A stretch of 64,000 bases of DNA, taken from HTCC5015 sp051747425. GTDB lineage: Bacteria; Pseudomonadota; Gammaproteobacteria; HTCC5015. The stretch is from positions 1 through 64,000 of the forward strand of contig JBNJGD010000013.1 of the NCBI GenBank assembly GCA_051747425.1. Direction: 5' to 3'. Under the pieces are notes generated by a model that ran no database searches, was not told where the DNA came from, and was given only the letters and a program-made list of their open reading frames with translations. This document shows positions 55,304-63,526 of this stretch, in pieces (positions within the stretch are counted from its first letter, which is position 1; each line of letters opens with the position of its first letter). Position numbers and translations under genes: made by a program.

Positions 55304-56736
55304 TACTGTGCTCCCCCCGATTGCTGCCCCAGTCGCTGATAGCTTTCAGCCAGTGAGTATTGCGCGTGATTGAGAAAGCCCTCGAGACGCGCGCGCTCGT
55401 TTTTCAAATGTTCAGACACGGCCGCATTGACAATGGCCGCATAGCCCTCCTGCAAGTCGCGGCCGTTTTTAAGCAGGCGCAGACCGCCAGCCGGCAATTT
55501 CAGTCCCTGATTACGCCACTCCCCTGCGCGCAGCTCCATGGTCCGCAATTGCAGATACTGCTCCAGTGCCGATGCCACCCGGGGTTCATTCAGTGCCGGG
55601 AATACAGCTTCGGCGGCGGAGTGACCCAATACGGCGCGGAGCTGTTCCGGCCATTCGGCCACGCGACCATCGAGTGTCTTTGCCAGCCGCCCCATCCACT
55701 GACTGGAGCGCACGGCGTACTGGGTGGACTTCATCTGCTGCAATTCCAGCTTGAACAGGGAAACACCCTGCTCGTAGATATTGATGGCGCGGCCGTGATA
55801 GCCCAGTCGCGTCAGGGCAAAAGGCGCCAACAGATGCGCCTCCTGAACGGCGGGGTCGGAGGAGCGCTGTTCTGTCAGGTGCAACCAGGGGGCGAGTGCC
55901 CGCTTGTCTTCCTGGCGCGAGATGTCTGTCCAGCCAAGGCCCAACAAGGCCTTGTTGGCGTCGATGCTGTTCATGCGCACCCGGCGCAATGAGCTGTTTC
56001 CGTACTCCGGCTTGCCTTCAATCAACCAGGCGTTACCTGAAAACAGGGCCGAGTGATCCTTGATCACTTCCATGGGCAGGACGGCCACCGTGCCGCGCGG
56101 TGCGTCATCGACCTTTAGATAATGTCTCAAGCCCTCACGGACTTCGCCACTGTTAACCATGGCACTGGCAATGTTCAGATCGACCAGCGCTTGAAAGCTG
56201 GCGTCCCCCTTCATCGAACGCCCGGCTTTGATCGCAGCATCGACATCGTTATTCATCAGCGCCCGTTGACTTTTCAGGTAGCCAAACAAGCCTTGTCCAT
56301 AGGCATTGAGAGAAGCGTCTTCAGCCAAAGCCAGGTAATGATTTGCCAGGCGTTCATTGCCGCCCTGAATATGGTATTCGGCCAGTTTCAGCCAACTGAG
56401 CCCAATGGAAGAGTGATCGCCGCTCCGCGCTTCCTCCATGTAGCGCGTTACGGCGTCGGCGCGCCGGGGCATGGACCAGGCGATCGCCGCTTCAATAAAA
56501 GCTTCATGGGTCTGAATCGACAGTGCGGGGTCCACCGGCGCACTCAGATCGGTGTGTACCAACACATCCAGCGCATTGCCGGCCACGGCTTCATAGAGTC
56601 CCGCTCTGGCCTGGGTATCGGTACTGAGCTGTGCCCATAGCGATCCGGAAAACGCGAGCAGGAAAAGCGCTGCAAGGCAGTTCTTTCCCACACGCCGTCC
56701 GTCTTTCAGGACCCTGTTGCCTACTGCTTCAAACAT
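55303..56736 (-). CDS. exported helical-repeat protein of the ExbB/ExbD operon
   Basis: A 477-residue protein with a signal peptide (about residues 18-36, NCLAALFLLAFSGSLWAQ) and helical repeats resembling TPR/SEL1 (IAWSMPRRADAVTRYMEEAR, LAEYHIQGGNERLANHYLAL). No enzymatic motif is seen. It sits between the 164-residue exported protein (6 bases upstream) and the large TPR protein (one-base overlap), so it should act in the same envelope complex. Confidence 0.8.
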   Translation of the reverse strand: MFEAVGNRVLKDGRRVGKNCLAALFLLAFSGSLWAQLSTDTQARAGLYEAVAGNALDVLVHTDLSAPVDPALSIQTHEAFIEAAIAWSMPRRADAVTRYMEEARSGDHSSIGLSWLKLAEYHIQGGNERLANHYLALAEDASLNAYGQGLFGYLKSQRALMNNDVDAAIKAGRSMKGDASFQALVDLNIASAMVNSGEVREGLRHYLKVDDAPRGTVAVLPMEVIKDHSALFSGNAWLIEGKPEYGNSSLRRVRMNSIDANKALLGLGWTDISRQEDKRALAPWLHLTEQRSSDPAVQEAHLLAPFALTRLGYHGRAINIYEQGVSLFKLELQQMKSTQYAVRSSQWMGRLAKTLDGRVAEWPEQLRAVLGHSAAEAVFPALNEPRVASALEQYLQLRTMELRAGEWRNQGLKLPAGGLRLLKNGRDLQEGYAAIVNAAVSEHLKNERARLEGFLNHAQYSLAESYQRLGQQSGGAQ

Positions 56737-56742
56737 TGGTGT

Positions 56743-57237
56743 CTAGGAAGACCTTTCGACCAGTGACAATCTGTTGTCACCTGCCGATTTTAATTGTAAG
56801 ACCAGGGGCTTCCTCTGCTCACCAAGTTGCCATTGTCCAGACACATTGACCTGGGCTTCTGAGCCCTCTTCGCTACGGCCCTGGACCTGAAGACGATACT
56901 GGTAGCCGCCCTTTTTCAGTTGCCCCGCCTCAATCAGAGGCATATAACCACCCAGAGTCAGGGCCTGGTTGGACAATGCCGAGACGCGTTCGTCGGAGAC
57001 TGTGGTTCCATTGAGTTGCAATTGAACCCGTTCAACGCGGAGGCCGGGCTCAATGCCCAGAAAGATCAGTCCGCTGGAGACAGATCGATCGCCCTCTACC
57101 TGTCTCGCCATATCGACAAAAGCCTCTTTGAGCTTTTGTGACTGGGCATCGAGTGCCGCCCGCTCATCGGCATTGGCCAATGAGAAGCACAGCAAAATGC
57201 CGGCGCCAATTAGAGCCTGTTTGGTTTTGATACTCAA
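56743..57237 (-). CDS. exported protein heading the ExbB/ExbD operon (hypothetical)
   Basis: A 164-residue protein from TTG 57237, chosen for the GGGGG just upstream and a clean signal peptide (SIKTKQALIGAGILLCFSLA, cleaved near ANA-DERA); TTG at 57258 is an alternative and no ATG is available. The mature part has a helical stretch (ALDAQSQKLKEAFVDMARQV) then a beta-rich domain (YQYRLQVQGRSEEGSEAQVN). Probably the first gene of the nine-gene operon. Not assigned to a family. Confidence 0.7.
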   Translation of the reverse strand: MSIKTKQALIGAGILLCFSLANADERAALDAQSQKLKEAFVDMARQVEGDRSVSSGLIFLGIEPGLRVERVQLQLNGTTVSDERVSALSNQALTLGGYMPLIEAGQLKKGGYQYRLQVQGRSEEGSEAQVNVSGQWQLGEQRKPLVLQLKSAGDNRLSLVERSS

Positions 57238-57477
57238 CGCTACCCCCGCGTAGCCCAATGAAGACTTCAGCCTGTGATTCAGTATTTCTTTTAAGCGCTC
57301 GATTATAAGCAGAGATAAGGGCGAATGTCACATTGTTGACAGCCCTTTTTCAGATTCCATGTGTCAGAGACAGCGATCCGGGCGCCAAGGCTCTGGCGCA
57401 AAGTAACAATCCCGACCTTCAGGGGCCAAATAAAGCAGAGCGAGGAAAATCAACAAAAGCGGTGGGAGAGAAAAAAG

Positions 57478-57566
57478 TGGTGCCCGGGGCCGGACTTGAA
57501 CCGGCACGGAGTGTTCACTCCGAGAGATTTTAAGTCTCTTGCGTCTACCAATTTCGCCACCCGGGC
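57478..57566 (-). tRNA. tRNA-Leu (anticodon TAA)
   Basis: Acceptor GCCCGGG pairs with CCCGGGC; the anticodon loop ACTTAAAAT carries TAA; a long variable arm (CGGAGTGAACACTCCG) is typical of leucine tRNA; GGTTCAAGTCC is the T-arm. The CCA end is encoded. Last of the leftward Gly-Cys-Cys-Leu cluster. Confidence 0.96.
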
Positions 57567-57569
57567 AGG

Positions 57570-57643
57570 TGGAGGCTGGGGTCGGAATCGAACCGGCGTA
57601 CACGGATTTGCAATCCGCTGCATAACCACTCTGCCACCCAGCC
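57570..57643 (-). tRNA. tRNA-Cys (anticodon GCA), copy 1
   Basis: 74 bases with encoded CCA. Acceptor GGCTGGG/CCCAGCC, anticodon loop ATTGCAAAT with GCA, T-arm GGTTCGATTCC. It differs from the second copy essentially in the acceptor stem. Confidence 0.96.
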
Positions 57644-57691
57644 AGGGGGAAGCTATCTTATCGGCCTCAAGGGATAAATCAAGGAAGTAAA

Positions 57692-57765
57692 TGGAGGCCG
57701 GGGTCGGAATCGAACCGGCGTACACGGATTTGCAATCCGCTGCATAACCACTCTGCCACCCGGCC
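57692..57765 (-). tRNA. tRNA-Cys (anticodon GCA), copy 2
   Basis: 74 bases with encoded CCA. The body is identical to copy 1 but the acceptor stem is GGCCGGG/CCCGGCC, a compensated T-A to C-G change. Duplicated tRNA-Cys in tandem. Confidence 0.96.
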
Positions 57766-57798
57766 TTGAAACGCGTTGTAAAGTCTATCGCCTGTGAC

Positions 57799-57827
57799 GA
57801 AAAAACCCCGACGAAGGTCGGGGTTTT
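57799..57827 (-). terminator. intrinsic terminator downstream of tRNA-Gly
   Basis: Read leftward, CCCCGAC-CTTC-GTCGGGG is followed by six T. It sits between tRNA-Gly and the first tRNA-Cys and could end the gacA-uvrC-pgsA-tRNA-Gly transcript or attenuate the downstream tRNAs. Confidence 0.7.
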
Positions 57828-57833
57828 GGCAAT

Positions 57834-57909
<76 letters not shown>

Positions 57910-57964
57910 AGCGCGAGGCGTATTTTAATCGCCCGAGTTTCGGTGTCAACCGTAATGTAAAAAT

Positions 57965-58522
57965 TTATTGGTCTCTCATCAGCGGCCAGGCCGCACGCAG
58001 GTAAGCCATCATCGACACAAAGGTCAAAACGGCGGCAACATTCAACAACAGCAAGCCGATCATATTGACCGGAATACCCCAAATGTCATAGCGCAAAAGC
58101 AGGACGGGAATGGCCGTCATCTGAACGGCCGTTTTCACTTTGCCTACATAGGAGACCGCGACTGCGGCGCGGGCGCCGAGCTCAGCCAGCCACTCGCGCA
58201 AGGCGGAAATCACGATCTCGCGGCCAATGATGATGGCCGCCGGAATCGCCACCGGCAGCGTCGGTTGATCCATGACCACCAAAACCAGGGCAACCGCGAC
58301 AATCAACTTGTCAGCCACGGGGTCGAGGAAGGCGCCGAATTTGGACTCCTGGCCCAGTCGCCGGGCGAGGTAGCCATCGAACCAGTCGGTTACCGCCGCG
58401 ATGACAAAAATGGCGCAGCTGGCGACACGCGCCCAGTCCCAGGGCAAAACGAACACCATCACCAACACGGGGATGGCAAAAACGCGCAACAGGGTAAGAA
58501 AGTTGGGAAGGGTAATTTTCAC
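57965..58522 (-). CDS. pgsA: CDP-diacylglycerol-glycerol-3-phosphate 3-phosphatidyltransferase
   Basis: Makes phosphatidylglycerophosphate. The 185-residue inner-membrane protein has the CDP-alcohol phosphotransferase signature: DWFDGYLARR, then GAFLDPVADK (D-G-x2-A-R-x8-G-x3-D-x3-D), near residues 45-72, and about five transmembrane segments. The start is GTG at 58522, overlapping the uvrC stop (GTGA). Confidence 0.96.
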   Translation of the reverse strand: MKITLPNFLTLLRVFAIPVLVMVFVLPWDWARVASCAIFVIAAVTDWFDGYLARRLGQESKFGAFLDPVADKLIVAVALVLVVMDQPTLPVAIPAAIIIGREIVISALREWLAELGARAAVAVSYVGKVKTAVQMTAIPVLLLRYDIWGIPVNMIGLLLLNVAAVLTFVSMMAYLRAAWPLMRDQ

Positions 58523-60333
58523 AATTGGGAGTTCAGTGCTTCGTAGAGAGTTTCCGCCATGGCCCGACTGATACCCGGAACCCGGGCCAAATCGTCCACG
58601 CCAGCGCGCATTATGCCTTGTATTCCGCCGAAGTGCTTGATCAATTGCTGGCGCCGCTTGGCACCGATGCCCGGCACCTGTTCCAGGGGCGACTCGCGAC
58701 GCGCCTTGGACCGGCGGGCGCGGTGGCCGGCAATGGCAAAACGGTGCGCTTCATCGCGAATTTGTTGTATCAGGTGCAAACCGGCATTGCTGGCATCGGT
58801 GCGAAACACCCGCTCCTGATGCGGCAGGACGATCTGCTCCTCGCCAGCGCGGCGCTCCGGCCCCTTGGAAACACCCACCAGTATCACGCTGGTGACCTCC
58901 AGTTCGGCCATGACCGCCTGGGCCTCGGCCACCTGCCCCTTGCCACCATCGATGAACAGGATATCGGGCAAACGACCGCCCTCCTTCTGCACCCGGGCGT
59001 AGCGGCGGGTCAGGGCCTGGTGCATGGCGGCGTAGTCGTCGCCGGGCTCAATGCCATCAATATTAAAACGCCGGTAGAGATCCTTGCGCGGGCCACTGGC
59101 GTCGAACACCACACAGGAGGCCACCGTGCGCTCGCCACCGGTGTGGCTGATATCAAAACACTCCATGCGCTGGGGTGGCTCGTCGAGATCGATCAGGCGC
59201 TGGAGCGCCAGCAATCGCTTGCCCATGCCCTCGCGACTGGCCAGGCGGGTGGCCATGGCGTGACCGGCGTTGGTTTCAGCCAGCCGTAGCCAGGCGGCCT
59301 TGTCGCCACGCGGGACTCGAATCACCCGCACCTTGCGGTCACAGTGCAAACTCAGCGCCTCGGACAGCAGCTCGGCCTCCTCTGACGACAGGCGCACCAC
59401 AATCTGACGCGGCGGCTCCTGGCGCAAATAGTGCTGGGCCAGCCAGGAGAGCAACCAGTCGCCCTCCTCCGCCTGTTTGGGCAACTTGGGAAAGTGCGCT
59501 TTACTGCCCAGACTCTGACCGCCGCGAACGCTGTGAATCGAGAGACAGGCCAGGCCTCCCTCGACACGCAAGCCGATGGCATCCACATCGCCATCCGTGC
59601 TTTGAACCTGCTGGCTGTCGACCACCTGCTGCACATCGCGAATTTGATCCCGGTAGCGCGCTGCCTGTTCAAACTTCAAGGAGCTGGACGCCTCGTCCAT
59701 GCGCTTCACCAGATCGTCGATCACTTCGCCACTGCGGCCACTGAGAAAACGCCGGGTGTTGTCGAGGTCGCGGGCGTAGTCCTCGGGACTGATGTAATCC
59801 ACGCAAGGGGCCGTACAGCGCTTTATCTGGTACTGCAGGCAGGGGCGAGAGCGGTTGCGAAAATAACTGTCCTCGCACTGGCGCACCCGGAACAGCTTCT
59901 GTAACAAATCCAGGGTGTGCTTGACCGAACTGCTACTGGGATAGGGCCCAAAATACTCGGCATCGCGGCGATCCCGACGCCCCCGGTAGTAGCTGATACG
60001 CGGAAACTCGCCCCGACTGATGCGGATCAACGGATAAGATTTGTCGTCCTTGAGGAGAATGTTGTATCGCGGCTTGAGTCGCTTGATCAGGTGACTCTCG
60101 AGGATCAGGGCCTCGGCTTCCGTCTGGGTAATGGTGGTTTCGATCGACTCGATCTGGGCCACCATGGCGGCGGTCTTTACCGCCAGGGAGGAATTGCGAA
60201 AATAGGCGCTGAGGCGGCGGCGCAGATTTTTGGCCTTGCCCACATAGATCACCTCGCCCTCGGCATTGAGCATCTGGTAGACGCCGGGGCGGGTGGAAAC
60301 CGTTTTGAGAAAGGCTTTTGCTTCGAAGGCCAT
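58519..60333 (-). CDS. uvrC: excinuclease ABC subunit C
   Basis: Nucleotide-excision-repair nuclease that cuts both sides of a lesion with UvrAB. The 604-residue protein has the GIY-YIG domain (PGVYQMLNAEGEVIYVGKAK), a Cys-rich segment (RSRPCLQYQIKRCTAPC), the UVR motif, the RNase H-like C-terminal nuclease (MECFDISHTGG, LFIDGGKGQV) and helix-hairpin-helix motifs at the end (VPGIGAKRRQQLIKHFG). It directly abuts gacA (no gap). Confidence 0.97.
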   Translation of the reverse strand: MAFEAKAFLKTVSTRPGVYQMLNAEGEVIYVGKAKNLRRRLSAYFRNSSLAVKTAAMVAQIESIETTITQTEAEALILESHLIKRLKPRYNILLKDDKSYPLIRISRGEFPRISYYRGRRDRRDAEYFGPYPSSSSVKHTLDLLQKLFRVRQCEDSYFRNRSRPCLQYQIKRCTAPCVDYISPEDYARDLDNTRRFLSGRSGEVIDDLVKRMDEASSSLKFEQAARYRDQIRDVQQVVDSQQVQSTDGDVDAIGLRVEGGLACLSIHSVRGGQSLGSKAHFPKLPKQAEEGDWLLSWLAQHYLRQEPPRQIVVRLSSEEAELLSEALSLHCDRKVRVIRVPRGDKAAWLRLAETNAGHAMATRLASREGMGKRLLALQRLIDLDEPPQRMECFDISHTGGERTVASCVVFDASGPRKDLYRRFNIDGIEPGDDYAAMHQALTRRYARVQKEGGRLPDILFIDGGKGQVAEAQAVMAELEVTSVILVGVSKGPERRAGEEQIVLPHQERVFRTDASNAGLHLIQQIRDEAHRFAIAGHRARRSKARRESPLEQVPGIGAKRRQQLIKHFGGIQGIMRAGVDDLARVPGISRAMAETLYEALNSQL

Positions 60334-60990
60334 CTACTCGTCTTGTGCCATCGACGAAGCCGAGATGACAGACTGACTCAGCCCGTGCTGCTGGGCAACC
60401 CGGGCCAGCTCGACATCGGTTCTGACATCGAGCTTTTCCATCAGCCGGGTGCGGTAGGTACTGATGGTTTTCGGGCTGACGCCCATTTGCTGCTGAATCT
60501 CGCGATTGGTCGCCCCGTCGGCGATTTTGAGCAACATTTCCATTTCCCGGGGGCTCAGGCTGTTGATCGGACTCTGGCGGTCGAGTGCCAGGCGCTGGGC
60601 CTCGTCCTGGGAGAGGTAGCGGCGACCGTGATGGACCTCGGAAATGGCTCGCTGTATTTCATCCAGTTTGCTGTTTTTGGTGATGTAGCCGTAGACGCCG
60701 GAGTCCATCAGGTGGCGCGGCAGCGGCCCCTCCGTTTGTCCGGTCAGAATGAGAATGCGGGCGTTGGGGTGCTCCTGCAAAAGCCGGCGGGCCGCCTCGA
60801 TACCGCCGATGCCCGGCATGTGCAAATCCATCAGCACCACATTGGGCAGGGGGTGATGGCGGCAGTACTCAAGCGCCTCCTCTCCCGAAGCGCACTCACC
60901 CACGACCTCTATCAGCCCCTCACCTTCAAGCAAACCGCTAAGGGCGCAGCGAATCAGATCCTGATCCTCTACAATTAATATTTGAATCAT
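60334..60990 (-). CDS. gacA: GacA/UvrY-type response regulator
   Basis: A 218-residue NarL/FixJ-type regulator. The receiver domain has the acid pair in VEDQDL, phospho-acceptor Asp54 region VVLMDLHMPGIGGIEAA, and conserved Lys in GYITKNSK; the LuxR-type helix-turn-helix (SPREMEMLLKIADGATNREI, GVSPKTISTYRTRLMEKL) is at residues 145-205. The gacA-uvrC-pgsA order is the usual GacA context, so it should be the partner of a GacS/BarA kinase controlling Csr/Rsm small RNAs. The ATG at 60990 follows GGGAGGGG. Confidence 0.93.
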   Translation of the reverse strand: MIQILIVEDQDLIRCALSGLLEGEGLIEVVGECASGEEALEYCRHHPLPNVVLMDLHMPGIGGIEAARRLLQEHPNARILILTGQTEGPLPRHLMDSGVYGYITKNSKLDEIQRAISEVHHGRRYLSQDEAQRLALDRQSPINSLSPREMEMLLKIADGATNREIQQQMGVSPKTISTYRTRLMEKLDVRTDVELARVAQQHGLSQSVISASSMAQDE

Positions 60991-61051
60991 AACCCCTCCC
61001 ACCAGGGTCCTAAATTACTGCGTGGGGAGCCACCTTGCAACGAAGAACTGG

Positions 61052-62056
61052 CTATTCGGGCTGGCCATCGAGCAGGGGCTCAAGCGCCCGCTCCAGTTGG
61101 CCGCACAGATCGCGCTTTGCCTCGCGCCGGGCCAGCATCAAGGCGCGGGTAAAGGCGTAGCGATCCGCGTTGCCGTGGCTTTTGACCACCAGGCCGCGAA
61201 CGCCCAGCAGAGTCGCACCGTTGTAGTGGCGCGGGTCGATATTGCGCATACTCCGCTTGAGCTCGGGGGAGGCCAACAGCCCGGCCAGCCGGGTTCGCCA
61301 GCTGCGAGCAAAACTGTCGTTGAAGCGATCGATCACAAAACGGGCCATGCCCTCACTGGCCTTGAGCGCGACATTGCCGGTAAAGCCATCGGTAACCACC
61401 ACATCCAGTTCGCCGGTGTAGAGATCGGTGCCCTCGACAAAACCGCTGTAGTTGAGCCCGTTGTCGCGAATCAGCTGGGCCGCCTGGTGAAGCGTATCGT
61501 GGCCCTTGGTCGACTCGCTGCCAATATTGAGCAAGCCGATGGTGGGCAACACGGTGCCGTGAAGGGTCTCGACCATGGCCGCGCCCATATAGGCAAACTG
61601 CAACAGCTGCTCGCTGCCGGCACTGACATTGGCACCCAGATCGAGCATGTAGGTGTGACTGGCCGTGGTCGGCATGGCGGCGCACATCGCCGGGCGGTCA
61701 ATGCCGGGCAGGGTTTTCAGCAAGTGTCGGGACATGGCCACCAGGGCGCCGGTGTTGCCGGCGCTGACACAGGCACTGGCCTGCCCCGAAGCGACCAGTT
61801 CGACGGTCCGCCACATGGAGGTATCGCGCCCGTTGCGCAGCGCGCGAATGGGCAACTCGTCCATGCGCACGACATCGGGCGTATCGTCGATGAAGAGACG
61901 GGGATGGGTCTCGCCCAGCGCGGCCCGGATGCCCTCGGCCTGACCGACGAGAACGATCTCGAGATCACTACAGGCCTCAAGTGCCGCCACAGCAGCGGGC
62001 AAGGTGGCCAATGGCCCCTCGTCTCCGCTCATGGCATCGACCGCCAGTCGAACCAT
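61052..62056 (-). CDS. plsX: phosphate acyltransferase PlsX
   Basis: Converts acyl-ACP to acyl-phosphate for phospholipid synthesis. The 334-residue protein begins LAVDAMSGDEGPLATLPAAV and contains SACVSAGNTGALVAMS, LDLGANVSAGSEQLLQFA and VVTDGFTGNVALKASEG. It closes the yceD-rpmF-plsX group. The fabH/fabD genes that often follow plsX are not here; gacA lies downstream on the same strand instead. Confidence 0.96.
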   Translation of the reverse strand: MVRLAVDAMSGDEGPLATLPAAVAALEACSDLEIVLVGQAEGIRAALGETHPRLFIDDTPDVVRMDELPIRALRNGRDTSMWRTVELVASGQASACVSAGNTGALVAMSRHLLKTLPGIDRPAMCAAMPTTASHTYMLDLGANVSAGSEQLLQFAYMGAAMVETLHGTVLPTIGLLNIGSESTKGHDTLHQAAQLIRDNGLNYSGFVEGTDLYTGELDVVVTDGFTGNVALKASEGMARFVIDRFNDSFARSWRTRLAGLLASPELKRSMRNIDPRHYNGATLLGVRGLVVKSHGNADRYAFTRALMLARREAKRDLCGQLERALEPLLDGQPE

Positions 62057-62113
62057 GTGAGCCCTCCCTCGTGGTTTGGACGGGGTGACGCTTCCGCCAC
62101 CCCGAAACGGGAC

Positions 62114-62293
62114 TTACTCGGCGTCCTTGTCGATCACCTGGCGACCACGGTAGAAACCGTCGGCTGTCACATGGTGGCGGCGATGAGTTTCGCCAGACAC
62201 CGGATCGGTGGACAGCGTGGCGCCAGTCAGTGAATCGTGTGAACGGCGCGTGCCGCGCTTAGAACGGGTTTTACGGTTTTTTTGAACGGCCAT
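62114..62293 (-). CDS. rpmF: 50S ribosomal protein L32
   Basis: A 59-residue protein, MAVQKNRKTRSKRGTRRSHD at the N-terminus and ADGFYRGRQVIDKDAE at the C-terminus, with the usual basic start. It is the non-zinc form: the Cys pairs of the zinc-binding type are absent. It sits between yceD and plsX, its conserved place, and the three genes are probably co-transcribed. Confidence 0.97.
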   Translation of the reverse strand: MAVQKNRKTRSKRGTRRSHDSLTGATLSTDPVSGETHRRHHVTADGFYRGRQVIDKDAE

Positions 62294-62318
62294 GGTCTAC
62301 TCCAAGCTCAAAGTGTCA

Positions 62319-62831
62319 CTAGTGTTTTAAATCTTTCAATACCGAGAAAGGGTTACTCGCCGCCTTCTCGTCCTCGTCGGGCACATACTCCGTAGCCCGA
62401 CGCAACATGTCTTGATTGCAGTGCCTTTCATCGGCGTGCTTGGGCACATCGTCGATGGTCAGCAACAATTCGTCCTCTACCAATCCGAGAAGCGGCAAAG
62501 CTCGCTCCTCGTTCAGCGGCCAGACATCGCGGTGGCGGTTGCCCTCGCTCAGCTCGCTGACAATCTCCGCATCCACTGCCACATCGGCCCGGTGGCTTAC
62601 CGGATCCAGACAACGCTGGCACTGGAGGTCAAAAGTCGCCGACAGTGTGCCCGTCACCCGGTATCGGCTGCCCTCGCGGTCGATGCTAAGATTCACTTCG
62701 CACTGACCACTGAGACCGGGCGAAACCGCCACCAGGCGCTGCATTTGGACCAAGTCGAAGTGACCGATAAAATCGGCGCCCTGCTGTTCAAAGCGCTCCC
62801 AATCGACAACGGTTTGCAACGACTCAGACAT
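62319..62831 (-). CDS. yceD: YceD (DUF177) family protein
   Basis: A 170-residue protein from the ATG at 62831 (MSESLQTVVDWERFEQQGAD). The DUF177 hallmark LQCQRCLDPVSHR (CxxC, near residues 66-70) and the acidic WPLNEERALPLLGLVEDELL are present. YceD proteins are linked to 23S rRNA accumulation; the mechanism is unsettled. 25 bases upstream of rpmF. The open frame continues to 62903, overlapping the divergent maf region, without support. Confidence 0.92.
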   Translation of the reverse strand: MSESLQTVVDWERFEQQGADFIGHFDLVQMQRLVAVSPGLSGQCEVNLSIDREGSRYRVTGTLSATFDLQCQRCLDPVSHRADVAVDAEIVSELSEGNRHRDVWPLNEERALPLLGLVEDELLLTIDDVPKHADERHCNQDMLRRATEYVPDEDEKAASNPFSVLKDLKH

Positions 62832-62919
62832 AGGGGCGCGATTGTATGGACTTTCACAGCGACTGTCAAAGCAAACCGCCCCTGGAGAAACGGGAAAAAT
62901 CAAGGAAATTCAAGGCCCT

Positions 62920-63507
62920 ATGAAAAGCACTCAAACTGACCGCCTGGTTCTGGCCTCGCGCTCACCCTATCGCCGTCAATTGCTCATGCGACTGGGGCTG
63001 GAATTCAGCTGTCTGGCGGCGGACATTGACGAGACGCCGCAAGCTGCAGAGCCCCCCGAAGACCTGGCCCTGAGGCTGGCCCGGGAAAAAGCCCGGGCGA
63101 TCGCAGAGCAGGACCGCGAAGCCATCGTCATCGGCTCGGACCAGGTGGCCGGGATCGACGGCCAACCACTGGGAAAGCCCGGCAGTGCCGAACGGGCCCT
63201 GGAACAGCTCATGGCCGCCAGTGGCCGCTGCGTCACCTTTTACACCGGCCTCTGTGTGATGCGCGGTGAAAAGGCGCGCTTCAGCGTAGCCATCAACCGC
63301 GTGCACTTCCGCCCCTTTAGCGAGGCCGAAGCCAGGCGCTACATCGAACGCGAGCAGCCACTGGACTGCGCCGGCAGCTTCAAGGCCGAGGCCCTGGGCG
63401 TCACGCTGTTCGAGCGACTCGAGGGCGACGACCCCAACGCCCTGATCGGCCTGCCGCTGATCAGGACTTGCGAGTACCTGCGCCAATTTGGCTTTACACT
63501 ACCCTGA
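62920..63507 (+). CDS. maf: Maf-family nucleotide pyrophosphatase (YceF-like)
   Basis: House-cleaning nucleoside triphosphate pyrophosphatase acting on modified nucleotides. The 195-residue protein starts LVLASRSPYRRQLLMRLGLE (the SxSPxR motif), has IDETPQ, VIGSDQVAGIDGQPLGKPGS and the C-terminal GDDPNALIGLPL. This yceF-type Maf normally lies beside yceD-rpmF-plsX, as here. The ATG at 62920 follows AAGG; an upstream frame from 62842 is not needed. Confidence 0.94.
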   Translation: MKSTQTDRLVLASRSPYRRQLLMRLGLEFSCLAADIDETPQAAEPPEDLALRLAREKARAIAEQDREAIVIGSDQVAGIDGQPLGKPGSAERALEQLMAASGRCVTFYTGLCVMRGEKARFSVAINRVHFRPFSEAEARRYIEREQPLDCAGSFKAEALGVTLFERLEGDDPNALIGLPLIRTCEYLRQFGFTLP

Positions 63508-63526
63508 ACGAATCGGGAGAGCCGTC

